64,000 nt of DNA from Saccharopolyspora elongata (lineage in GTDB: Bacteria; Actinomycetota; Actinomycetes; Mycobacteriales; Pseudonocardiaceae): assembly GCF_004348985.1 (NCBI RefSeq), contig NZ_SMKW01000014.1:62001-126000 (forward strand), written 5' to 3'. Under the pieces are notes generated by a model. It made no database searches and had not been told where the DNA came from. It saw only the letters and a program-made list of their open reading frames with translations. Below are positions 1-7,762 of this stretch, piece by piece (position 1 is the first letter of the stretch; every line of letters begins with the position of its first letter). A program made the translations under genes and the position numbers.

Positions 1-161
1 CAAGAGGTGCACACGTTCATGCGCTTGCGCTGCGAAAGGCCGATCTTGGCGTGCACGGTCTGAATGTTCGGGTTCCACCGGCGCTTGGTCTTCCGGTGGG
101 AGTGCGAGACCGAGTTGCCGAAGCCTGGTCCCTTACCGCAGACGTCGCAGACGGCAGCCAC
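1..161 (-). CDS. rpmB: 50S ribosomal protein L28 (partial)
   Basis: Large-subunit ribosomal protein bL28. The minus strand reads [15 protein letters not shown], continues through [10 protein letters not shown] and runs off the left edge after MNVCTS, matching the start and core of the family (about 60 residues). The CDVC pair and the visible Cys near the edge suggest the zinc-binding C+ form. I chose the GTG at 161 because AAGGGG lies 8 bases upstream and the product starts like known L28. An in-frame GTG at 170 would put the ribosome site directly against the start. It is divergent from the FakA-like gene, the arrangement rpmB/yloV known from Firmicutes. Confidence 0.93.
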   Translation of the reverse strand, partial: MAAVCDVCGKGPGFGNSVSHSHRKTKRRWNPNIQTVHAKIGLSQRKRMNVCTS

Positions 162-449
162 GTCAGACACCCCTTAACTTTGCTTGACGGTTACAGCGAT
201 GAGAGCCGCAAGCGCACCACGGCCGCATCAGCCTCGCGTGAGCGCTCACTGTCCACCGCCGTGACCGGCGGCCTCAGCCCGGAGAACCCGGTTGCCCGGG
301 GTCATCGCCACCCTGGGACCGGATCAGTGTAGCCCACCGGCGGAGGCGCTTCCGGCGGTGGGGGCGAGTGCCGATGCGTGCCGAACCTGGCGCGGACAGC
401 GACTAGTCTCGGACAATCCGATCGTAGGTGGCTGCGTGGGAGGTCGCGG

Positions 450-2000
450 GTGTTGCGGACGCTGACTGCGGCGGCTGCCCGCCGGTGGGCCGACCTGGCG
501 CTGGCCGGGCTGGCTGCCGAGCGCGACGCGATCGACCGGATCAACGTCTACCCGGTCGCCGACGGCGACACCGGCACCAACCTGCTGCACACGATGCGCG
601 CGGCGGTGGACGCACTCGACGCGGTCGAGCCGGACACGCTCGGCGGCGTGCTCGCCGCGCTGTCGAAGGGCGCGCTCGGTGGCGCGTGCGGGAACTCCGG
701 CGTGCTGCTTTCGCAGGCCCTGCGCGGCATCGCCGAGTCGTTGCGCGACGTCGCCGAAGCCGATGGCCGGGCGTTCGGTGCGGCGTTGGCCCGCGCGGAC
801 GAGCTGGCCAGGCAGGCCGTCGCCGAGCCCGTAGAGGGCACGGTGCTGTCGGTGTTGCGCGCCGCAGCGCTCGCGGCCGGGGCCGGCGAGCTCGACGCGG
901 TCGTGCATCGCGCGACCCGGGCCGCTGTCGACGCGTTGGCCGCCACTCCGGGCCAGCTCTCGGTGCTCTCCGACGCCGGCGTCGTCGATGCCGGCGGGCG
1001 GGGCCTGGTGATCATGCTCGACGCTTTGCACGCGGTGGTGCGCGATGGCGAGCGGCTCGCGCCGGAGGCGCCGGTGGCGGGCGACTCGGGTGTGCTGGAG
1101 CACGAGTCGCAGCACGAGTACGAGGTCATGTACCTGCTGGCCGACACCGATCAGGACCGGGTCGCGGCGCTGCGCGATGCGTTGTGCGCGCTCGGCGACT
1201 GCGTGTCGGTGGTCGGTGACGGCGCGGACTCCTGGGCCGTGCACGTGCACTGCGACGACATCGGGGCGGCGATCGAGTCGGGCATCGGGACCGGGCGCGT
1301 GCACAAGATCAAGGTCACCCGGTTCGCCGACCAGCAGGCCGCGTTCGCGCGGGACGTCGCCGTGCTCGCCTGCGTCACCGACGACGTCCTGGGGGATCTG
1401 TTCGCCGCCGAGGGTGCGGATGTGCTGGTCGGCGGCGCGGAGCTGACCGAGGAGCGGCTCCGCGAGGCGTTCGTCGCGACCGGCGCCGCGCACGTCGTCG
1501 TGCTGCCCAACGACGCGGCGACGGCTGCTGCGGTGGAGAGGGTCGGCGCGATCGGCGAGGGGCAGGACGTGGTCGTGGTGCCGATGGCGTCGCCGGTGCA
1601 GGGGCTGGCCGCGCTCGCGGTGCACGATCCGACCCGGCGCCGGGCCGCCGACCAGGTGGCGATGGCCGAGGCGGCGGCCGCGACGCGGCGCGGCGAGCTG
1701 CGCATCGCCGATGCCGAGGCGCTGACCTGGGTCGGCCGCTGCCTGCCCGGCGACGTGCTCGGGCTGATCGACGGCGAGGTCGTGCTCATCGGCGACGACG
1801 TGCCCGCCGCGGCCCGCGAGCTCGCCACCAGGATGCTCGCCACCGGTGGCGAGCTGCTCACGGCGCTGGTCCGGGCCGATGCCCCGGACGGCCTGCCGGA
1901 TGCGCTGGCCGGGCACCTCCGCCACGCCCATCCCGAGGTCGAGTTCGCCCACTACCCGGGCGGGAACCTCGACGCGCTGCTGCTCATCGGCGTCGAGTAG
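450..2000 (+). CDS. DAK2-domain fatty acid kinase-like protein (FakA/YloV family)
   Basis: Probable kinase subunit related to FakA, which phosphorylates fatty acids presented by a DegV-type FakB partner. No FakB gene is visible here. The N-terminal DhaL/DAK2 domain carries INVYPVADGDTGTNLL, whose acidic residues bind Mg-nucleotide, and GACGNSGVLLSQ. A middle domain contains WAVHVHCDD, and a C-terminal domain (from about residue 310, VTDDVLGDLF) resembles the DegV-like end of FakA. The length of 516 residues fits the family. The GTG at 450 is preceded by GGGAGG at about 6 bases; a longer frame from 378 lacks such a site. The position between rpmB and recG is conserved, supporting a housekeeping role. 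Confidence 0.85.
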   Translation: MLRTLTAAAARRWADLALAGLAAERDAIDRINVYPVADGDTGTNLLHTMRAAVDALDAVEPDTLGGVLAALSKGALGGACGNSGVLLSQALRGIAESLRDVAEADGRAFGAALARADELARQAVAEPVEGTVLSVLRAAALAAGAGELDAVVHRATRAAVDALAATPGQLSVLSDAGVVDAGGRGLVIMLDALHAVVRDGERLAPEAPVAGDSGVLEHESQHEYEVMYLLADTDQDRVAALRDALCALGDCVSVVGDGADSWAVHVHCDDIGAAIESGIGTGRVHKIKVTRFADQQAAFARDVAVLACVTDDVLGDLFAAEGADVLVGGAELTEERLREAFVATGAAHVVVLPNDAATAAAVERVGAIGEGQDVVVVPMASPVQGLAALAVHDPTRRRAADQVAMAEAAAATRRGELRIADAEALTWVGRCLPGDVLGLIDGEVVLIGDDVPAAARELATRMLATGGELLTALVRADAPDGLPDALAGHLRHAHPEVEFAHYPGGNLDALLLIGVE

Positions 2001-2050
2001 CACCTCCGCCGCGTTCGCCCGCATCGCTCCGATGTTGTCGTGTTTTGCCT

Positions 2051-2111
2051 GGTCAGGACCGTGTGCACTTCTTGCTGCTATGGCGACAAGAAGTACGCAC
2101 GGGTCCTGACC
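2051..2111. repeat. Dispersed intergenic hairpin repeat, copy 1
   Basis: Outer arms GGTCAGGACC (2051-2060) and GGTCCTGACC (2102-2111) are perfectly complementary. Inside them GTGTGCACTTCTTG pairs with CAAGAAGTACGCAC with two mismatches, leaving a loop containing CTATGGCG. The element is clearly related in sequence to copies at 7335, 34848 and 50533. It follows the FakA-like gene and may end its transcript, but there is no T-run. Confidence 0.75.
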
Positions 2112-2171
2112 TGCGCGGACGGTGAGGCTGCTGGCAGGCAAGAAGTGAATGGTGCTAGTGTCATTGGCACC

Positions 2172-2522
2172 ATGTTGCTTTCGTTGGATTTGCACGATCA
2201 GCGGCCGCTGCACGAGCAGGCGGCTGACGCCATCCGGCGCGCCATCACCGACGGCGAGGTCTCGCCGGGCGATCGGCTGCCACCCGCGCGGGACCTGGCG
2301 GTCGCGCTGCAGATCAACCCCAACACCGTGCTGCGCGCGCTGCGCGAGCTGCGCGAAGAGGGGCTGCTCGAGTTCCGCCGCGGGCGCGGCGTCACGGTGC
2401 TGCGCCGACCGGATGCGAAGGCCGCGCTGCAGCGGAAGGTCGGCGAGCTGCTGGCCGAGGCCGAGCGCCACGGCTATCGGCCGGACGACGTCATCGAGTG
2501 GATCAGGCAGGGGGAGAGATGA
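2172..2522 (+). CDS. GntR-family regulator, YtrA type
   Basis: Short transcription factor of 116 residues. Residues 1-75 form a GntR winged helix (RPLHEQAADAIRRAI, then PPARDLAVALQINPNTVLRA, then EFRRGRGVTVL). Only a short helical tail follows, as in the YtrA subfamily, which usually controls a neighbouring membrane-protein operon. Its stop overlaps an ATG in ATGA (2519-2522), so it is probably co-transcribed with the DUF1648 protein after it. The ATG at 2172 starts the conserved domain at the usual place; the upstream frame extension lies inside the hairpin repeat. The effector is unknown. Confidence 0.88.
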   Translation: MLLSLDLHDQRPLHEQAADAIRRAITDGEVSPGDRLPPARDLAVALQINPNTVLRALRELREEGLLEFRRGRGVTVLRRPDAKAALQRKVGELLAEAERHGYRPDDVIEWIRQGER

Positions 2523-2572
2523 GGGATTCATCCGGGCCGGAGTCGGGTGGCCCACTAGACGCAGGAGGCGAA

Positions 2573-3523
2573 ATGACCTACCGCACCCGGTTCCTGGCCG
2601 CCTCGGGCCTCTGGGTCGTGGCCGTGGCGGCGGTGCTCTACTTCGGCATCCGGGCCTTCCGCGACCGGCTGCCCGATCCGATCGCGTCGCACTGGGGCTT
2701 CGCCGGCGCGCCGGACGACTCGACGTCGCTCGCGAGTTTCCTGATCTTCGTCCCGGTCGGCTGGCTGGTGCTCGGGTCGGCCGCAGCCGGGTACGGCGCG
2801 CGCGGCTGGCGGCGACGGCGCACCCGGGCCGCCGCGGGCGCCATCATCGCCACCGGCGCGCTGTTCATGATCGGCCTGGCGGCGCTGACGGTGTGGGCGA
2901 ACCTCGACGTCGCCGAGTGGCGGCAGGCGCGGTCGATGAACTGGCAGGTGATCCCGGTGCTGCTGATCGCGGCGCTCGCCGGCCGGCTCGGCTGGCTCGC
3001 CTTCCACCGGGGGCCGGACGAGGCGGCGCAAGACGCGGACGAGGGACCGGAGCTGGCGCTGAAGCCGGGTCAGCGGGCGGTGTGGCTGGCGTCGGTGTCG
3101 AGCCCGGCGCTCCGCGCGGGTGGCTGGCTCGTGCTGCTGGCCGCGGCCGCGGCCGCCGTCTTCCTGCCCTGGCCGATCGTGCTGGCCCCGCTGCTGGCGG
3201 GCGCGGCCTGCCTTGCCCTGTCCTCGGCGCGGGTGCAGATCGACGAGCGCGGGGTCCGGGTCGCGTTCGGTCCGCAGCGCTGGCCGTCCCGGCTGATCCC
3301 GCTGGCGAAGATCGACGGCGCGCGGGTCGAGACCCGGCGTCCGCTGGAGGTCGGCGGCTGGGGCTACCGGGCCCTGCCGAGCAGCACCGCGATCATGCTG
3401 CGCGGCGGCGAATGCCTGGTCCTGCGGCTGACCTCCGGCCGCGACTTCTACATCAGCGTCGACCACGCCGAACGCGGCGCGGAACTGATCAACGCGCTCG
3501 TCACCGAACGCTCGGCGCTGTGA
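2573..3523 (+). CDS. DUF1648 membrane protein
   Basis: Integral membrane protein of 316 residues and unknown biochemical function. It starts with a membrane segment (about 8-25) followed by the DUF1648 signature LPDPIASHWGFAGAPD. Further hydrophobic segments lie near 60-80, 95-115, 135-150 and 185-225, and a soluble PH-like C-terminal part ends in the reading GRDFYISVDHAERGAELI. The ATG at 2573 has GCAGGAGGCGAA in front; the ATG at 2519 overlapping the regulator stop is a weaker alternative. Pairing with a YtrA regulator is common in actinobacteria, and the regulator probably represses this operon. Confidence 0.82.
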   Translation: MTYRTRFLAASGLWVVAVAAVLYFGIRAFRDRLPDPIASHWGFAGAPDDSTSLASFLIFVPVGWLVLGSAAAGYGARGWRRRRTRAAAGAIIATGALFMIGLAALTVWANLDVAEWRQARSMNWQVIPVLLIAALAGRLGWLAFHRGPDEAAQDADEGPELALKPGQRAVWLASVSSPALRAGGWLVLLAAAAAAVFLPWPIVLAPLLAGAACLALSSARVQIDERGVRVAFGPQRWPSRLIPLAKIDGARVETRRPLEVGGWGYRALPSSTAIMLRGGECLVLRLTSGRDFYISVDHAERGAELINALVTERSAL

Positions 3524-3534
3524 CGGGAGACAAC

Positions 3535-4419
3535 GTGGGACGTCGCGATCTGTGGGTGTACTTGCTGGTGGCGCTGGGCGGCGCGTGGCTGGTCGCGCTG
3601 CCGCTGTGGCTCGCGGGCGGCCTGGGCAGCGGTTTCCCGTGGCTCGCCGGAGTCATGATGTTCACGCCGACGCTGGGCGTGCTCGCGGTTCGGCTGCTCG
3701 ACCGCCGCGTGCCGGCCCGCGAATGGGCCCGCGCGACCGGCCTGACCTTCGGGCCGCGCAAGGGGCGCACGGTCGTGCTGCTGCTGGCCGCCTGGCTCGG
3801 CCCGCCGCTGATCAGCGCGGCGGCCGTCGCACTCAGCGCGGCCGTCGGGGTCCTCGCGGTGGACTTCGACTTCAGCCTGATGCGCGAGGCCATGGGCGGC
3901 GCCCCGCCGATCGGCGTCGGGACGATCGTGCTGATCCAGCTGGTGTCGATGGTCCTGTTCGTGCCGCTGATCAACTCGGTGCTGGCCTTCGGCGAGGAGT
4001 GGGGCTGGCGGGGCTGGCTGCTGCCGCGGCTGACGGAGTTCGGCACCTGGCCCGCGCTGCTGCTCTCCGGCCTGGTCTGGGGCGTCTGGCACGCACCGCT
4101 GACGCTGCTCGGCTACAACTACCCGCAGCTCGGCCCCTGGGCGGCGGTCCTGTTCACCGGGTTCTGCGTGATCTACGGGGTGCTGATGGGCTGGCTGCGG
4201 CTGTACTCGGGCAGCGTCTGGCCCGCGGTGCTGTGCCACGGCTCGTTCAACGCGTCCGCCGGGCTGCCGATGATCCTGGGTTCCGCGGCCGAGCCGCCGA
4301 ACGTGGTCATCGCCGGGATCACCGGCCTGGTCGGCTGGGCGCTGATGGCCGCGCTGGCGCTGCTCGTGACGCGCCGGTGGCGCCTGGACCGGGCCCCGCA
4401 GCCGGTCGCGGCCGCCTGA
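3535..4419 (+). CDS. CPBP-family intramembrane glutamic endopeptidase
   Basis: Polytopic membrane protein of 294 residues from the CPBP (CAAX protease/bacteriocin-processing) family. The three family motifs are present: EEWGWRGW with E154, E155 and R159; WGVWHAP with H186; and CHGSFN with H235 and N239. These would form the active site within the membrane. The GTG at 3535 has GGGAGA a few bases upstream; a GTG at 3520 overlapping the previous stop is also possible. The short spacing from the DUF1648 gene suggests one operon. The substrate cannot be read from the sequence. Confidence 0.85.
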   Translation: MGRRDLWVYLLVALGGAWLVALPLWLAGGLGSGFPWLAGVMMFTPTLGVLAVRLLDRRVPAREWARATGLTFGPRKGRTVVLLLAAWLGPPLISAAAVALSAAVGVLAVDFDFSLMREAMGGAPPIGVGTIVLIQLVSMVLFVPLINSVLAFGEEWGWRGWLLPRLTEFGTWPALLLSGLVWGVWHAPLTLLGYNYPQLGPWAAVLFTGFCVIYGVLMGWLRLYSGSVWPAVLCHGSFNASAGLPMILGSAAEPPNVVIAGITGLVGWALMAALALLVTRRWRLDRAPQPVAAA

Positions 4420-4519
4420 CCAGCCCCGGCCCGGTCGGCGATGCCCGGCCGGGCCGACCGGTGGCGGCGGCCTGGCGCTACTGTCGTTACTGGTCGTCGA
4501 CTGTCCCGGGGAGCGTCCA

Positions 4520-4981
4520 GTGAGTGTCCGAAGCCGGTATCTGTGGTTCGTCGGTGGCTGGACCGTGCTCATCGCGCTGCTGATGATCGTCGTCCCGCTG
4601 CTGCTGCGCGCCCGGTTGCCAGAACCCATCGCGATCGAGTGGACGTCGTCGGGGGCGCCGAAGAGTTCGAGCTCGCTGCGCGACTTCCTGTTCGACAAGC
4701 TCGTCTGGTGGCTGGCGGTAGCCGCGGTGTGGAGCGTGTTCGGGGTCCGCGGGGTGCTGCGGCGGCGCGGCCTGGCCTGGGCCGGGGCGGCGCTGGGCGT
4801 CTTCGGCTCGCTGATGCTCGGCACCGTCGTGCTGACCACGCTCACCAACCTGGACGCCCCGGACTTCCGGGACACCGTCGATCTCCACGCGCAGGGCTGG
4901 CTGCTGCTGGGCGGTGCGCTCGCGGGCTGGCTCGGCTGGCGGCTGGGCAGCCAGAGCGCGCGGGTCGCCGCCACCGACTGA
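4520..4981 (+). CDS. Small DUF1648 membrane protein
   Basis: A second, shorter DUF1648-type protein of 153 residues. A first membrane helix (about 8-27) is followed by LPEPIAIEWTSSGAPK, which lacks the His of the usual HW pair. Three more hydrophobic segments follow near 58-75, 85-108 and 125-140. The GTG at 4520 has GGGGAG 6 bases upstream. It sits about 100 bases after the CPBP gene, so it may belong to the same unit or have its own promoter. Its similarity to the 2573-3523 product suggests local duplication and divergence. Confidence 0.75.
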   Translation: MSVRSRYLWFVGGWTVLIALLMIVVPLLLRARLPEPIAIEWTSSGAPKSSSSLRDFLFDKLVWWLAVAAVWSVFGVRGVLRRRGLAWAGAALGVFGSLMLGTVVLTTLTNLDAPDFRDTVDLHAQGWLLLGGALAGWLGWRLGSQSARVAATD

Positions 4982-5065
4982 TCGGCTCGTCGGTGCCGTC
5001 CGATAACTTGCGGGTGCCTGCCCGGCGGGAGGACCGGTGACGATGCGCACGGCGGAGGACATGCA

Positions 5066-7303
5066 GTGACCACATTGGACGCGAAGCTCGACCGGGTGCT
5101 CGGCGCCAAGACCGGCAAGGCGCTCGATTCGGCGCTGGGCCTCGTCACGGTGGGGGATCTGCTGCGCCACTACCCGCGCCGCTACGCCGAGCGCGGCGAG
5201 CTGACCGCGATCGCCGGGCTGGAGCTCGGCGAGCACGCCACGGTGCTCGCGCAGGTCGAGCGGGTCAGCAAGCGCACCATGAAGTCCCGCCGCGGCACCA
5301 TCGTCGAGGCCCGGATCACCGACGGCCACCGCTCGCTGAGCTGCACGTTCTTCAACCAGGCGTGGCGGGAGCGGGAGCTGCTGCCGGGGCGGCGCGGCAT
5401 GTTCGCGGGCAAGGTCACCGCCTTCCGCGACCAGCTGCAGCTGGCGCACCCCGAGTACCAGCTCTTCGACGCGGACAAGACCGATCTCGGTTCGGCGGCC
5501 GAGGAATTCGCCTCCGCGGTGCTCCCGGTCTACCCGGCCGCGCAGGGCCTGCCGTCGTGGTCCATCGCGCGGTGCGTGGGCCAAGTGCTGGACGTCTGGG
5601 ACGGCGCCGAAGACCCGCTCCCGGCGGAGCTGCGCGACCGGATGGGGCTGGCCGATCTCGAGTCGGCGCTGCGCAAGATCCACCGCCCGCAGAACTTCGG
5701 CGACGTCCAGGCCGCGCAGGACCGGCTGAAGTGGGATGAGGCGCTGGCGGTGCAGCTGGCGCTCGCGCAGCTGCGCGGCGCGGCGAAGTCGCACCCGGCG
5801 CCGGTGTGCCGGATGCGCGACGACGGCGTCCTGGCGGCGTTCGACCAGCGGATGCCGTTCGAGCTGACCAAGGGCCAGCAGGAGATCGGCGAGCAGATCG
5901 CCGCCGATCTGACCACCGAGCACCCGATGAACCGCCTGGTGCAGGGCGAGGTCGGCAGCGGCAAGACGGTGGTGGCGCTGCGCGCGATGCTGCAGGTGGT
6001 GGACTCCGGCCGACAGGCGGCGATGCTCGCGCCGACGGAGGTGCTCGCCGCGCAGCACGCCCGCTCGCTGCGCGAACTGCTCGGCGATCTGGCGATGGCC
6101 GGCGAGCTCGGCGGCGCGGAGAACGCCACCCGCGTCACGCTGCTGACCGGCTCGCTGAACGCGGCGCAGCGCAAGAAGGCCTTGCTGGAGGCGGCTTCCG
6201 GCGAAGCCGGGATCGTCGTCGGCACGCACGCGCTGATCCAGGACCGGGTGTCGTTCGCGGATCTCGGCCTGGTCGTGGTGGACGAGCAGCACCGCTTCGG
6301 CGTCGAGCAGCGCGACGCGCTGCGGGCGCGCGGCGGGGACGACGCGTCGCCGCACGTGCTCGTCATGACCGCGACGCCGATCCCGCGCACGGTGGCGATG
6401 ACGGTCTACGGCGACCTGGAAACCTCGGCGCTGCGGGAACTTCCGCGCGGCCGCTCGCCGATCAGCACGAGCGTCGTTCCGGTGGCGGAGAAACCGGCCT
6501 GGCTGGACCGGGCCTGGGCGCGCATCCACGAGGAGGTCGCGGCCGGGCACCAGGTCTACGTGGTGTGCCCGCGGATCGGCGACGACGAGGAGAACCCGGG
6601 CAAGGGCAAGAAGAAAGCGGCGAAGTCCGCTGTGGACGACAGCGACGGCGGCGGCGAGGAGCCGCCGCCGGAGGACGGCGAGGAGCGGCGGCCGCCGCTG
6701 GCGGTGCTCGACGTCGCGGAGCAGCTCGCGGCCGGGCCGCTGGCGGGCCTGCGGCTGGGCATCCTGCACGGCAGGCTGCCCGCCGACGACAAGGACGCGG
6801 TGATGCGCGCCTTCGCCGCGGGCGAGCTCGACGTGCTGGTCGCCACCACCGTCATCGAGGTCGGCGTCAACGTCCCGAACGCGACGGTCATGGTGATCAT
6901 GGACGCCGACCGGTTCGGCGTCAGCCAGCTGCACCAGCTGCGCGGCCGCGTCGGCCGGGGCAGCGCGCCGGGCTTGTGCCTGCTGGTCAGCGAGGCGATG
7001 GCGGGTACCACGACGCGGGACCGGCTGGACGCGGTCGCCTCCACCACGGACGGCTTCGAGCTGGCCCGCCTGGACCTGGAACTGCGCCGCGAGGGCGACA
7101 TCCTCGGCGCGGCGCAGTCGGGCCGGAAGTCGGGGCTGAAGATGCTGTCGCTGCTGCGCGACGAGGATGTGATCGCCCAGGCCCGCGAGGAGGCGGACCG
7201 GGTGGTCGGCGAGGACCCGCGGCTGCGGAACCACGTGGGCCTGGCCCGGATGGTCGCGGAGGTCGTCGACGCCGAACGCGCGGAGTACCTGGAGAAATCC
7301 TGA
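5066..7303 (+). CDS. recG: ATP-dependent DNA helicase RecG
   Basis: Superfamily 2 helicase that remodels stalled forks and Holliday junctions. The 745 residues show the N-terminal wedge/OB domain, Walker A GEVGSGKT with K300, the DEQH box in VVVDEQHRFG, motif III VMTATPIPRT, motif V TTVIEVGVNVPN and the QLRGRVGRG motif VI. An acidic, lysine-rich insertion (about 510-550) interrupts the second helicase domain between VVCPRIGDD and LAVLDVAEQ, a variable loop in actinobacterial RecG. The GTG at 5066 is preceded by GGAGG. The gene is on the conserved fakA-recG-pyc axis. Confidence 0.96.
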   Translation: MTTLDAKLDRVLGAKTGKALDSALGLVTVGDLLRHYPRRYAERGELTAIAGLELGEHATVLAQVERVSKRTMKSRRGTIVEARITDGHRSLSCTFFNQAWRERELLPGRRGMFAGKVTAFRDQLQLAHPEYQLFDADKTDLGSAAEEFASAVLPVYPAAQGLPSWSIARCVGQVLDVWDGAEDPLPAELRDRMGLADLESALRKIHRPQNFGDVQAAQDRLKWDEALAVQLALAQLRGAAKSHPAPVCRMRDDGVLAAFDQRMPFELTKGQQEIGEQIAADLTTEHPMNRLVQGEVGSGKTVVALRAMLQVVDSGRQAAMLAPTEVLAAQHARSLRELLGDLAMAGELGGAENATRVTLLTGSLNAAQRKKALLEAASGEAGIVVGTHALIQDRVSFADLGLVVVDEQHRFGVEQRDALRARGGDDASPHVLVMTATPIPRTVAMTVYGDLETSALRELPRGRSPISTSVVPVAEKPAWLDRAWARIHEEVAAGHQVYVVCPRIGDDEENPGKGKKKAAKSAVDDSDGGGEEPPPEDGEERRPPLAVLDVAEQLAAGPLAGLRLGILHGRLPADDKDAVMRAFAAGELDVLVATTVIEVGVNVPNATVMVIMDADRFGVSQLHQLRGRVGRGSAPGLCLLVSEAMAGTTTRDRLDAVASTTDGFELARLDLELRREGDILGAAQSGRKSGLKMLSLLRDEDVIAQAREEADRVVGEDPRLRNHVGLARMVAEVVDAERAEYLEKS

Positions 7304-7306
7304 ATC

Positions 7307-7324
7307 GGGGTGCCATGGCACCCC
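7307..7324. terminator. Palindromic hairpin after recG
   Basis: GGGGTGCCATGGCACCCC is a perfect 18-base palindrome starting 3 bases after the recG stop. Its position suggests transcript termination or 3-prime end protection. It lacks a T-run, as many actinobacterial terminators do. Confidence 0.55.
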
Positions 7325-7334
7325 AGGTCAGGAG

Positions 7335-7378
7335 CCGTGAGTGCTTTGGGGCGCCATAGCACCCCAAAACACTCACGG
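7335..7378. repeat. Dispersed intergenic hairpin repeat, copy 2
   Basis: Arms CCGTGAGTG (7335-7343) and CACTCACGG (7370-7378) enclose a second pairing TTTGGGG/CCCCAAA and a loop reading GCGCCATAGCA. The loop GCCATAGC and the arm layout match the copy at 34848 closely, placing it in the same family although its arms read GTGAGTG rather than GTGCGTA. Confidence 0.7.
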
Positions 7379-7762
7379 GTGGCGTCACCGGGCGCAGTCC
7401 CGTCGGCAGGACCGCGAGGGTCAGGTCCGGCAGTGGGCGAACAGCGCCCGGCCAGTACCAGGTCGGGCGAAGCGTTCGAGCTTTCCAGCGCCATCCACGG
7501 TGTTGTGGTCTTCTGTGGCCGGCAGCCGCCGATCGGGCGGTGATCCCGAGCGGGCGCCACGCCTGGGCTCCAGTAAGAGATCGAAAATTCGAATCAAGCG
7601 AAATTTTCACCTATTTCTTTTGGTCTAGACCTTGCTTCGATCCGGTATTTGGGCAGGTCATAAAGGCCCCGAGGTGTCCATCACCTGAGAGGTTCTCCCG
7701 GTTAGAGGAATTTTCGCGGTACGGTGCTCACACCGACCGACACCTGCCCAGGAGGAGCCGGC

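Larger units (their letters stand above)
7304..7762. other. Intergenic region recG-pyc
   Basis: A 459-base gap without a credible gene. It opens with two hairpins directly after the recG stop (annotated separately), then about 180 bases of ordinary G/C-rich sequence. A clearly A/T-richer stretch follows at about 7565-7625, then a possible small hairpin with AGGTG and CACCT arms at about 7671-7685. The pyc promoter presumably lies in the last 150 bases, but I could not fix a -35/-10 pair. Confidence 0.6.

Noticed and set aside
4487-7321. A long minus-strand frame opposite recG
   Set aside because: Shadow of recG: His/Arg/Ala/Gln-rich low-complexity translation with no domain, and no start with a ribosome site.
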